Shown: positions 15,422 to 23,138 of the stretch, piece after piece
Position numbering within the stretch: position 1 is the stretch's first letter
Layout of the letters: the number at the start of each line of letters is the position of its first letter
NCBI GenBank assembly: GCA_902619165.1
Contig: CACNDI010000015.1
Span: forward strand, 1-42,500
Direction: 5' to 3'
Source of the DNA: an uncultured Alphaproteobacteria bacterium
GTDB taxonomy: Bacteria; Pseudomonadota; Alphaproteobacteria; Rhodobacterales; Rhodobacteraceae
DNA: 42,500 nucleotides
Position numbers and translations under genes: made by a program
The notes under the pieces: model-generated
The model's input: the letters and a program-made list of their open reading frames with translations, nothing else
What the model was told of the DNA's origin: nothing
Databases searched by the model: none

Positions 15422-16243
15422 TTAACCGCGTATTAAAGACAAAACAGAGGCTTTGCTGGCATTAGCTTGACTCAACATAGCCGTTGCGGCCTGTTGCAAA
15501 ATTTGACTTTTTGCGAGTTTACTGGTCTCAAGGGCAAAGTCAGCATCTTGAATTTGCCCAAAAGACACGGATAGATTTAAATGAGTTTGATCAAGATTGG
15601 CAATAGTGTAGCTCATTTTTGATGAAGTTGATGCAATTTCTCCCCTGTAGGTATTTACAACAGCTATTGCAAAATCCAGTTGAGTAATATTTTGCTGTGC
15701 ACTTGAAGAAGTCAGTACATTTCCCTGTAAGTACCCACTTCGGGATAACCCAATAGAGCTAAAATGTTGCGCTTGAATGTCTATATTGTCATTGCTATTG
15801 GGACCTATCTGAAACATAACTGTTATATCTTCGAAGAGCTTTATTCCTGCTATCTCAGTGCTATTGCCTATATTAATGATTTCATCGACGAGTTGGTTGA
15901 ACTCTGAATTAAGTGCTATTCTATCAGAATTTGAATACGTATCATTAGCCGCTAATACTGAAAGTTCTCTGCTTCTTAAAATTAATGAAGTTACATTATT
16001 TAAGGCTGTATCTGCCACGGCAAGCCCATTTTGAACATCTGCAGCATTTTTAGAGGCCATTGACAAACCTTGCAACTCAGCCTTTAATCGCATCGATATA
16101 GCCAGCCCAGCTGCATCATCTTTGGCAAAATTTATTCTTGATCCTGTAGACAATTTTTCAATCGCTGAATTGACACCCTTTATGGCACTAGCTGCAGCAT
16201 AGGATGCAAAATTTGCACTATAATTTGAATTAATATTTAGCAT
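15422..16243 (-). CDS. Flagellin (second of a tandem pair)
   Basis: This 273-residue protein has the conserved flagellin termini with a short middle, as in simple alphaproteobacterial filaments. The N-terminal D0/D1 part has LSTGSRINFAKDDAAGLAISMRL, and the C-terminal D1/D0 part has ISNLDQ-like TIANLDQTHLNLSVSFGQIQDADFA and AKSQILQQAATAMLSQAN. It would be exported by the flagellar type III system and polymerise into the filament. It lies 30 bases after a paralogous flagellin, with near-identical DNA at the 3' ends, so the two arose by duplication or are kept alike by conversion. No other flagellar gene is in the window. Confidence 0.93.
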   Translation of the reverse strand: MLNINSNYSANFASYAAASAIKGVNSAIEKLSTGSRINFAKDDAAGLAISMRLKAELQGLSMASKNAADVQNGLAVADTALNNVTSLILRSRELSVLAANDTYSNSDRIALNSEFNQLVDEIINIGNSTEIAGIKLFEDITVMFQIGPNSNDNIDIQAQHFSSIGLSRSGYLQGNVLTSSSAQQNITQLDFAIAVVNTYRGEIASTSSKMSYTIANLDQTHLNLSVSFGQIQDADFALETSKLAKSQILQQAATAMLSQANASKASVLSLIRG

Positions 16244-16273
16244 TTTTTGTCTTTAAGCTTCTACAGAGCTTCG

Positions 16274-17146
16274 TCACCTAATTAATGTAAGAATACTTGA
16301 TTTGCTGGCATTGGCCTGACTTAACATTGCAGTTGCGGCCTGTTGCAAAATTTGACTTTTTGCGAGATTACTTGTCTCTATGGCAAAATCTGCATCTTTT
16401 ATGCGTCCATTTGAATAAGACAAGTTGATAGAAATTTGATCCAGGTTGCTTATGGTGCTAGAAAGCCTATTTGAAACTGCTCCAAGTTTTCCCCTTTCTG
16501 TAGAAACATAATTCAAAGCATTATCTAAGGTCTTAATAGCTATTCCCGCACTTTCTTGTGTTGAAATTTGAACAGGTGAACTATTTCCGCTTATGTTTGT
16601 TTCATTTATTCCATAATAATCATTGCCAGACTCAATAATATAGGGGTTATGCCTGTCCATAATATTTGTCGATACAGTTAATTGATCATTAGTAGTTCCA
16701 TTTGTGCCTATTTGAAAAGTAAAGCTATTACCATTTAACAACTGCTTCCCAGCCCAGCTCGTATTGGAAGAGATTCTATCGTATTCATCCCTCATCGCGC
16801 TAAACTCATTTTGTGCATGTGCTCTGTCACTATCTGTTAAGGTTGAGGTAGACGCCTGAATGGCTAACTCTCTCATTCTTAACAAAATTGATGTTGACTC
16901 TTGCAATGCTCCTTCTGCAGTGTCGATGAGAGACTGAGCATCAGCTGCGTTCCTAGATGCTACTTTTAGTCCTTCTATCTCGGCTGTTAAACGTGTCGAT
17001 ATGGCCATTCCAGAAGCATCATCTTTTGCATAATTTATACGCAAACCAGTGGAGAGCTTCTCCATAGCGCTGTGTAAGCCTTTAGATGCAGATTTCGTTG
17101 CATTAGCAGCAAAAGCTGAAGCATAGTTTGTATTGATATTTAACAT
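16274..17146 (-). CDS. Flagellin (first of a tandem pair)
   Basis: This flagellin of about 290 residues starts MLNINTNYASAFAANATKSA and contains LSTGLRINYAKDDASGMAIS and the C-terminal AKSQILQQAATAMLSQANASKSS. The variable middle is short, so the filament surface domain is minimal. ATG 17146 is chosen, not the upstream TTG 17161, because it gives the canonical flagellin N-terminus and has GGGAG 8 bases before it. The middle differs clearly from its paralogue while the ends are nearly identical. The pair may form a mixed filament or be differentially expressed, which is inference. Confidence 0.93.
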   Translation of the reverse strand: MLNINTNYASAFAANATKSASKGLHSAMEKLSTGLRINYAKDDASGMAISTRLTAEIEGLKVASRNAADAQSLIDTAEGALQESTSILLRMRELAIQASTSTLTDSDRAHAQNEFSAMRDEYDRISSNTSWAGKQLLNGNSFTFQIGTNGTTNDQLTVSTNIMDRHNPYIIESGNDYYGINETNISGNSSPVQISTQESAGIAIKTLDNALNYVSTERGKLGAVSNRLSSTISNLDQISINLSYSNGRIKDADFAIETSNLAKSQILQQAATAMLSQANASKSSILTLIR

Positions 17147-17249
17147 ACCAATAGCTCCCAATATAAATAACCATATAGAGAAACGACCAAGTGATCTGAC
17201 TTTTTAGAAAAAGAGAATTTTAATATTTTATAACACGATAATTACTATT

Positions 17250-17453
17250 GCAGATTGACCCTCTACCACACTTCTCTGTAAGCCATTGTTATATAGAGAG
17301 TATTTAAGCAAACAACCCTAATACCCACAAATTGGGGTAGTATAGGATGACGCAGATTGAAATGGAATAGAGGAGACTAATCAACCAAAACTATAGTGTG
17401 CACTGCTGTTTGGCAAAGGGTGACATCAGGAAGTTAGGTTAGTGGCGGAGAGA
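17250..17453. mobile_element. Integrase-less mini-element or solo scar of the tRNA-Ser element family
   Basis: The left part (17250-17334) is element end R3: GCAGATTGA, CCCTCTACCACACTTCTC, GTAAGCC and TACCCACAAAT. The right part (17321-17453) is homologous to the integrase leader at 22257-22399, including AATCAACCAAAACTATA and GTGCACTG.TGTTTG, and ends in TGGCGGAGAGA. That core equals the usual 3' end of tRNA-Ser species with a GGAGAGA acceptor. The two ends are joined with no integrase between them, giving a unit of about 204 bases bounded by core-like sequences. It may be a deletion scar or a non-autonomous element. Confidence 0.55.
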
Positions 17454-17540
17454 CCCTCCTCACCATTTCTTTTTAATCATCTGTTTTATTTACATTTTAT
17501 AAGCTAGATTTTTTTCAGTCCACAAATTAGTCTACAAATC
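17443..17540 (+). repeat. Element-end repeat R5 in tandem with the mini-element
   Basis: Sharing the TGGCGGAGAGA core at 17443-17453, this copy continues CCCTCCTCACCATTTC, TTTTTAATCATCTG and a doubled arm motif (GTCCACAAAT, then GTCTACAAAT at about 17518-17538), a diverged form of ACCCACAAAT. Its inner part is nearly identical to R6 at 18567. Together with the mini-element and the AhpD-like gene's upstream region it fills the gene-free stretch 17147-17647. Confidence 0.5.
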
Positions 17541-17647
17541 AAGTATATTGTCTAGAACTCTTACAGGTTGTGAAAACTTTGGTAAAAATAAATATATTTA
17601 TTTTTTGAACTTTAGATATACCTTAGTAAAAATGAAAGGAAAATAAA

Positions 17648-18193
17648 ATGAGAGAACTATTTAAGTTTCATGATCAAAGCTCTGCCCCAGCAGAAAGCAA
17701 ACAATTGTTGGAAAAAGTTAAGGCTTCTTCTGGAATGATACCCGGGCTCTATGCGGTTCTTGCCGAGTCTCCTGAAGCTCTTAAAGCATATGTGGAGTTG
17801 GGGAAAATTTTTAGTCAATCAAGTCTATCTGATGAAGAAAAGACTGTTGTATGGCAAACAATAAATGTTGAACACGAGTGTAAGTTTTGTGTTCCTGCAC
17901 ATACCTTGGTTGCGAAGCTTATGAAAGTTGATGAAACGATAACAAACGCTCTGCGAGATAAATCTCCCCTCCCAAATGAGAAGCTTGAAAAGCTAAGAGA
18001 ATTTACTCTTATTTTGGTGCGTAATCGGGGAAAAGCTACTGAAGAAGAAGTATCGGCATTTACAGAAGCTGGTTTTACCAGAAAGAATATTCTGGAGGTA
18101 ATTATTGGGATATCGCACAAAGTTCTTAGTAACTACACCAACTATCTTGCTAACACTCCATTAAACAAAGAATTTCAAGCTTTTGCTTGGTAG
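17648..18193 (+). CDS. AhpD-like / carboxymuconolactone decarboxylase family protein
   Basis: This 181-residue all-helical soluble protein carries the peroxidase-like signature EHECKFCVPAHT (E75, C78, C81, H85). In AhpD the corresponding Glu-Cys-Cys-His set forms the redox site that recycles peroxiredoxin. The CxxC spacing therefore supports a thiol-redox or alkylhydroperoxidase role rather than true decarboxylase activity, which lacks these cysteines. The start has a good AAAGGA ribosome site. It stands alone between element scars, and its 3' flank carries the 27-base repeat. The electron donor is unknown. Confidence 0.85.
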   Translation: MRELFKFHDQSSAPAESKQLLEKVKASSGMIPGLYAVLAESPEALKAYVELGKIFSQSSLSDEEKTVVWQTINVEHECKFCVPAHTLVAKLMKVDETITNALRDKSPLPNEKLEKLREFTLILVRNRGKATEEEVSAFTEAGFTRKNILEVIIGISHKVLSNYTNYLANTPLNKEFQAFAW

Positions 18194-18224
18194 ATTATTT
18201 ATCAGTTATTTCTTACATTAATGT

Positions 18225-18251
18225 AACACCCCATCTGCTGCACACTCCAAG
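18225..18251 (+). repeat. 3'-flank repeat, copy 2 (pairs with 12463-12489)
   Basis: AACACCCCATCTGCTGCACAC followed by TCCAAG lies 31 bases past the AhpD-like stop. It matches the copy near 12,463 in inverted orientation, 5.8 kb away, with one mismatch. Relative to its gene the orientation is the same in both places. A T-rich run follows about 45 bases downstream, so a transcript-end role is possible. Confidence 0.55.
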
Positions 18252-18391
18252 ACTAGCATACGTGTTGAACCCGGTTGTCTGGTATGAAGAGCAGGCTTTT
18301 TTTTAAATAGCAAATGCTTGTTTTAGCTCCTGAGTAAAAAATATACTAATCTCCAACTAGTGGGTAAGCTATAATGGCCTCCTACTCATAC

Positions 18392-18566
18392 CTAAATTCT
18401 AATGCCAAAATCTCTGGAATGTACATATTGAATAAGATTATCGGAGGACTTTTTCTCAATATCGTCTTTCCCTTTCATTAAGCTGAAAAACCTAAGAGCT
18501 AAGTTTGCTTTCTTAAACAAATCTAACTCCTCGTTTTTTAAAGCATCTGCAATGACTTTCTAAGAG
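18392..18566 (-). pseudogene. Truncated copy of the HTH gene at 20166
   Basis: In frame to a TAG at 18392-18394, this fragment encodes IADALKNEELDLFKKANLAL, RFFSLMKGKDDIEKKSSDNL and IQYVHSRDFGIRI, near-identical to the last ~55 residues of the 20166-20549 product. The differences are mostly conservative (LK.EELDLF versus LKKEDLDLL; HSRDFG versus HARDFD), which suggests selection before truncation. Homology stops abruptly at about 18566, where repeat R6 begins. It marks an earlier, deleted element copy. With the 18225 repeat and R6 it accounts for the stretch 18194-18723. Confidence 0.75.
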
Positions 18567-18650
18567 TCCCTCCTAACCATTTCTTTTTAATCATCTGTTT
18601 TTACTACCTCTTACAGGCCAGATATTTCTCAGTCTATAACTTAGTTAACA
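18567..18650 (+). repeat. Element-end repeat R6
   Basis: TCCCTCCTAACCATTTCTTT and the following TTAATCATCTGTTTT match R5 almost base for base. The tRNA-like core is missing because the repeat abuts the truncated HTH fragment directly. Its tail (CAGTCTATAACTTAGTTAACAG) is a decayed version of the doubled arm motif of R5. Confidence 0.5.
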
Positions 18651-18723
18651 GATAACCAGCGCCTTATTAGTATCCAACATAGTAAAAGATTAATCTCAAT
18701 CTCTTTTGAATTGGATGCTTAAT

Positions 18724-20010
18724 TCAAACAGTAATTTTATGAAGGTCTATTTTCTCTTTTCTTCCTCTTATTGAGAATTTAGAAACCACTTCTGAGGATA
18801 GGTTTTCATTGATTTCACTCATAACTTTATCAGAAAATAAAACTTCCGCATCTATCTCTTTGCAGGCATCACATATTCTACTCGCCACATTAACAGTATC
18901 ACCGATAACAGTATATTCTACCCTGTCACTACTCCCCACATTTCCAACAAAACACCCTCCAAAATGAACACCCACTCGGTGCCTTACTATTGGTAGCTTA
19001 TTTTTTTCTCTTTGTTTCTCCCAATCACGCATAGAGACTTGCATTTGTCTTACACAATTTAGAGCATTTTGTGCATCATTGCCTTTTGAAAATGGAGTTC
19101 CAAAGGTAGCCATAACACTATCTCCAATAAACTTATCTACTGTTCCCCCGTGTTCAAATACTGCGGACACCATCTTTGTTTGGTACTCCGATAATAGAGA
19201 TAATACCTCTTGAGGTTTCATTCCCTCTGAGAGTTCTGTAAAATTTGATATATCGGTAAAAAGAACAGCAATTTGTTGCTCTTTTTCCTGATCTAAATCA
19301 TGTTTTTCCTTATTTTTCTTAATTTCATCTCTAACCTCTGGGGAGAAATATCTTCCTAAAAGATTGTTGGACCTTTCATGATCTATTGCATCTTTAAGGT
19401 TTCTTTGCATGCTCCACGCTATTGCAATTAATGCTATGGCGCTTAACGTAACAATTGCTGCATTCTGGGAAAAAATTCCGCCATTCATTGCATAGAGGTT
19501 CGATGTTATTAATGTGGGGTCATAACTCAAAAATGTCTTCGGATGGAAGACGATGTTAGAAACGGATAGCGCCGTAATCAAATAGTAGTAGATGATAAAA
19601 AATACTGACAGGTAAAATCTTGATAAAAGTACCGCGAGTATCATGGCATAGTAAACAAACACAAAGGAATAGTCTAACATTCTACCACCGTAGGTATTAA
19701 AATAGTCAAGTACTCCATCATTTATACCGAAAATAGCACGCCTAAGCCATGGAAGAACAAGCATCCAAAGTACAAGTAAAGTCAGAAAATAGTTATAATT
19801 TTTTGCATTAACAAATACGGCAACCAATACAAATATGGTTGTTCCAGTCAATGTAAAAACCGTAAATAATTGCCCTGCAAGCGCACTTGCCCAACCTAAA
19901 TTAGTTAAAATAGAGACAAAAATACTCGTGAAGTTTAATCCGGCACCGACTGTGCAAGCCAACCGTAAACCGTTAACATGTCTTTTTCTTATTAAATCTT
20001 TATCATTCAT
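18724..20010 (-). CDS. Six-helix membrane class III adenylate/guanylate cyclase
   Basis: This 428-residue protein has an N-terminal membrane block of about six helices (residues 15-205), a short coiled linker and a C-terminal cyclase domain. Catalytic residues are visible: metal Asp in LFTDISNFTELS, the purine-selecting Lys and second metal Asp in DKFIGDSVMATF, and EYTVIGDTVNVASRICD with the Asp/Asn/Arg set. The DKFIGD and IGDTVN pattern favours an adenylate cyclase. It probably makes cAMP in response to a membrane signal. The architecture differs from the 4575 cyclase, so the two are not recent duplicates. It lies in the island and has no partner gene. Confidence 0.88.
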   Translation of the reverse strand: MNDKDLIRKRHVNGLRLACTVGAGLNFTSIFVSILTNLGWASALAGQLFTVFTLTGTTIFVLVAVFVNAKNYNYFLTLLVLWMLVLPWLRRAIFGINDGVLDYFNTYGGRMLDYSFVFVYYAMILAVLLSRFYLSVFFIIYYYLITALSVSNIVFHPKTFLSYDPTLITSNLYAMNGGIFSQNAAIVTLSAIALIAIAWSMQRNLKDAIDHERSNNLLGRYFSPEVRDEIKKNKEKHDLDQEKEQQIAVLFTDISNFTELSEGMKPQEVLSLLSEYQTKMVSAVFEHGGTVDKFIGDSVMATFGTPFSKGNDAQNALNCVRQMQVSMRDWEKQREKNKLPIVRHRVGVHFGGCFVGNVGSSDRVEYTVIGDTVNVASRICDACKEIDAEVLFSDKVMSEINENLSSEVVSKFSIRGRKEKIDLHKITV

Positions 20011-20165
20011 AAAAATTCACTATCGAAACTTTAGGTAGCTCCATTATAAACATAATCGCCGACATACCGGTAATCAGTATGCAGACAATTTTTGCCGTTC
20101 TAACTCTCATGTGTACAATACATCCACTTTTTCTTATATTCTAAAAAGTTTAGTTATATCTATAC

Positions 20166-20549
20166 CTAAATTCTAATATCAAAGTCTCTTGCATGTACAT
20201 ATTGAATAAGATTATCGGAGGACTTTTTCTCAATATCATCTTTTCCCTTCATTAAGCTCAAAAACCTAAGAGCTAAATTAGCTTTCTTTAATAAATCTAA
20301 GTCCTCTTTTTTTAAAGCATCTGCAATGATTTTCTGAGAGGTTATTAATAGATTTTTATGTGTATCAACAATTTCAGTTAACACACGTTCCGTAGCATTC
20401 TTTACTGCTTCCCTAAATATATCATTTTGTCTCCAGCGTGATAACGTCTCTTCTCTTATCCCAAGTTGTTTAGAAATTAGTGACGCTTTAACACCAGTAG
20501 CTATTAAATGAATGGCAATACGTTGATTTTCATTGAGTTTTGTTGACAT
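20166..20549 (-). CDS. Small HTH protein, terminase small-subunit/phBC6A51-like
   Basis: This 127-residue protein has an N-terminal helix-turn-helix (LNENQRIAIHLIATG, SLISKQLGIREETLSRWRQN), a helical middle and a charged tail. The HTH resembles phage terminase small subunits and the phBC6A51 type, which bind DNA at packaging or replication sites. It overlaps alpA by 20 bases and follows int-alpA, the usual order in P4-like satellites. A second, truncated copy lies at 18392. The role could be packaging, replication or regulation, and the sequence does not decide. Confidence 0.75.
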   Translation of the reverse strand: MSTKLNENQRIAIHLIATGVKASLISKQLGIREETLSRWRQNDIFREAVKNATERVLTEIVDTHKNLLITSQKIIADALKKEDLDLLKKANLALRFLSLMKGKDDIEKKSSDNLIQYVHARDFDIRI

Positions 20550-20769
20550 TATGTACCAATCTAACGGGTTTATGCCCTAGAAACCCTCTGTGTTTTTTTT
20601 GCTCGTTGATATATTTTTCAATTTCTCTTACATCCCACACAACCTTATTTGGTCCAAGTGGAAAAGGCTTTGGAAAACTTGAATTTGGTTTAGACCATCG
20701 TGTGACTGTAGACGGACTAATGTTTAGCATTCTCGCTACTTCTTTTTTGCTGATAAAATTGGATTTCAT
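20530..20769 (-). CDS. AlpA-family excisionase/regulator
   Basis: This protein of about 79 residues is a MerR-like winged HTH: SKKEVARMLNISPSTVTRW, FPKPFPLGPNKVVWDVREIEKYI. This is the AlpA/excisionase pattern of P4-type integrative elements, where it controls integrase expression or excision. The internal ATG at 20769 is preferred over the frame's first start at 20811 because GGGAG lies 8 bases before it. The gene is downstream of the integrase on the same strand and overlaps the HTH gene. Confidence 0.85.
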   Translation of the reverse strand: MKSNFISKKEVARMLNISPSTVTRWSKPNSSFPKPFPLGPNKVVWDVREIEKYINEQKKHRGFLGHKPVRLVHNVNKTQ

Positions 20770-21018
20770 AAAAATGACTCCCACTAAATTTGAGTTAAAT
20801 TTTGGAATCATCGTCGCTAGATTTCGTAATCTATTTCGAAGAATAGCATGTTTACATGCGCGTAATCACTCCCTAGGGTTTCTCCTCGCCGTGATTGTGG
20901 CGCACAGTAACTATGGGGTAACATTAGTATAACACCCTGTCTAAACCTAAGCAACCTTAAGCCACATTAGATAGAACATATTTTTCCCAATCGTTCATAA
21001 TTATCTTTCTTTATTCCA

Positions 21019-22233
21019 TTAAATTTGACCGCATATAGGCTTTTCAAGGGTGGTGGTAGGGTTTTTACTCAAAAAATCAGCCCAATCTTGCATTAATGTA
21101 CGACGTTTTTCAAATAGGGATGAGCGTTGATACGGCGCTTGGGTATCATTGTATATTTTATGCGCCAAACATAGTTCCGCCACCTCAAAGGCATCCGTTA
21201 CTCTTTCTGCTGCCTAGGTACGAAAGCTCGCGCGAAACCCATGCACTGTTGTATCGTAGCTTTTAAAGGACCGTTTTAAAAAGACAAGAGCGGCGTTATC
21301 AGAAAGGGGTTTATCAGGATCACGCCCATGAAACACAAAGGGGTAGTTATGCTGACGGCGTAACTTCTCAATGACGGCTACCGCTTGATCTGATAAGGGT
21401 ACGGAGTGGGGCAGACGATTCTTCATCCGTTGCCAGGGAACCTCCCAGCGCTTTCCCTCAAGATCAAATTCCTCGACACGTGCCAAACGTGCCTCTGAGG
21501 GGCGTACAACTGTGAGGAGATTAAAGTGGAGAAGGTGTGCCACCATCCAGGGATGACCATTGAGAGAGGCATAGAGTTTTGGAAGCCGTGTATAGGGGAG
21601 GGAGCGGAGATGCTGTATCTTATGATGGTTTGGTAGGCGCGAAAAATATCGCTCAAGATGGTCTTGCCAGAGCGCAGGATTGGCCCCTTTGTAATATTCC
21701 CCTACAATCGCGAACCCAAAGATGATTTTGATGCGTCCCTGCAGTTTTTTAGCGGTATCGCGCTTTGTCTGCCATAGGGGTTTTAAGACCGCGATAATGT
21801 CGTGGGTCGTTAAGTCTGAAAAGGCTTTTTGGTCAAGAAGGGGATAGGCAAGACGCCTTAAGGATGAACGCCAATCATGGGCATGCTTTTTATTTGTCCA
21901 ATTATGTTCCTGTTGGGCAATACACATCTCTGCCACATGCGAAAAACGAAGGGTTGCGTGGCGGCGTTGACGTTCTTCACGGCGGTGTTTTTGTTCTAAA
22001 GGGTCTTTCCCCTCCACTAATAATTGGCGCTGTTCAAAATGGGTTTGACGCGCTTTGATGAGGGGTATCTCTGGGTAGGTGCCAAGAGCCATAACGCGCG
22101 CGCGTTTGTTAATCATGTAGCGATGCTCCCAGCGTCCTTTATTGGGGGCGGTCTTGGTAAGGCAGAGACCTTGCCCATCTGATATTTTTTTGCCAATGGG
22201 GAGTGTTTTTATTTTTGCAAGCGTTAGTTTCAT
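21019..22233 (-). pseudogene. P4-type tyrosine integrase interrupted by one amber codon
   Basis: The full frame is 404 codons, normal for P4/DUF4102 integrases: an arm-binding N-terminus (LTLAKIKTLPIGKKISDGQGLCL), a core-binding domain, and a catalytic domain with Arg in VVRPSEARLAR, HGFRASFRT and, downstream, LAHK and Tyr in APYQRS. Codon 340 (21214-21216) is TAG where the family has Trp (FRTWA). The truncated product of 339 residues lacks the second active-site His and the nucleophilic Tyr, so it cannot recombine DNA. The remaining 64 codons are undamaged, so the lesion is recent. The gene is clearly richer in G+C than its neighbours. ATG 22233 has GGAGAGA upstream. Confidence 0.9.
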
Positions 22234-22256
22234 GGGTCTCTCTCCTTTCTCTTTCC

Positions 22257-22399
22257 ACCCACAAATTTACCCACAAATGGGGTGGAATAGGCTGATATAG
22301 AGTGAATGGGAATAGGAGAGACGAATCAACCAAAACTATAACGTGCACTGGTGTTTGACACGTGGTGACACGACATAGTTATGTGTACTGGCGGACAGG
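22257..22399. repeat. Integrase leader with doubled ACCCACAAAT arm motifs and att core
   Basis: Just upstream of the integrase ATG, CACCCACAAATTTACCCACAAAT presents two direct copies, a layout typical of arm-type integrase-binding sites. The leader runs on to TGGCGGACAGG, the tRNA-Ser 3' end. The same leader occurs at 17321-17453. It probably holds the integrase promoter and the att site. With the tRNA gene it fills the stretch 22234-22559. Confidence 0.6.
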
Positions 22400-22478
22400 A
22401 TGGGATTCGAACCCACGGAGGAGTTTCCCCCTCACTCCCTTAGCAGGGGAGCGCCTTAAACCACTCGGCCACCTGTCC
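22389..22478 (-). tRNA. tRNA-Ser(GCT)
   Basis: The gene is 90 bases with acceptor GGACAGG pairing CCTGTCC, discriminator G, encoded CCA, a long class II variable arm (GAGTGAGGGGGAAACTCCTC region), and the T-loop GGTTCGAATCC. The anticodon stem CTCCC/GGGAG encloses loop CTGCTAA, so the anticodon is GCT and reads AGC/AGU. Its 3' end is the insertion target of the adjacent integrase and is retained intact after insertion. Confidence 0.96.
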
Positions 22479-22589
22479 ACTTAAAGGGTTACAATGCTAT
22501 TCGTTTATGTTCAAGAATAAAAAGCTTCTTTTCTGACATTTAGTTTTTATTAGTGGCCTTTGTTACAGCAGCGCGTTATCAATATAGAA

Positions 22590-23057
22590 ATGTATAAAAT
22601 TCTATTGTTTTCATTTGTATTTCTGGCTTTAGACCAAGTGTCTAAGTGGTTTGTAGTTTTCTATTTGGAATTAGAACAAAAACTTTATCTAAACCTTAAT
22701 AATCAGTTTATGAATTTCTACATGGCCTGGAATAAGGGTATAAATTTTGGCCTATTCGAAGGCGAAAGTACGGTTCAAGCATACATTTTGACTGCGATTT
22801 CGATTGCTATCTCTGTAGTATTCTTTATCTGGTTAAGAAATTCGACAAGTCTTCTAATTCAAATACTAGCATCCTTAGTTATTGGAGGTGCCTTGGGTAA
22901 TGCGATAGATAGACTTTTATATGGAGCGGTTGCTGACTTTATAAATGTTACCTGCTGCGGAATTAGGAACCCTTATTCATTTAATTTAGCTGACATATTT
23001 ATATTTATTGGACTAATAGGGCTATTAATTTTCAAGTACGACGAAAAACATAACTAG
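22590..23057 (+). CDS. lspA: Lipoprotein signal peptidase LspA
   Basis: This aspartic membrane protease of about 155 residues has four membrane segments and cleaves the signal peptide of diacylglyceryl-modified prolipoproteins at the inner membrane. LspA motifs are present: LDQVSKWFV in the first helix, the WNKGINFGLF segment (commonly N-x-G-A-A-F), GGALGNAIDRLLYGAVADFINV with the two catalytic Asp, and FNLADIFI. ATG 22590 fits the family start better than TTG 22560. No strong ribosome site is seen. It is followed by mutL on the same strand. Confidence 0.93.
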   Translation: MYKILLFSFVFLALDQVSKWFVVFYLELEQKLYLNLNNQFMNFYMAWNKGINFGLFEGESTVQAYILTAISIAISVVFFIWLRNSTSLLIQILASLVIGGALGNAIDRLLYGAVADFINVTCCGIRNPYSFNLADIFIFIGLIGLLIFKYDEKHN

Positions 23058-23138
23058 ATTGGTTGCCGAATCTTCTTTGATGTACTAAAAATAGTATGCT
23101 ATTTTTGTAACATACTAAATATTGTGGATAAAAATCAT

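Noticed and set aside
4366..18650. CRISPR array made of the dispersed repeats
   Set aside because: The copies are far apart, irregularly spaced and have internal structure (core, end, arm motif). No regular spacers or cas genes exist.
21019..22233. UAG recoded as an amino acid to keep the integrase whole
   Set aside because: Genuine genes nearby, such as lspA and coaC, end in TAG, so a point mutation is simpler.
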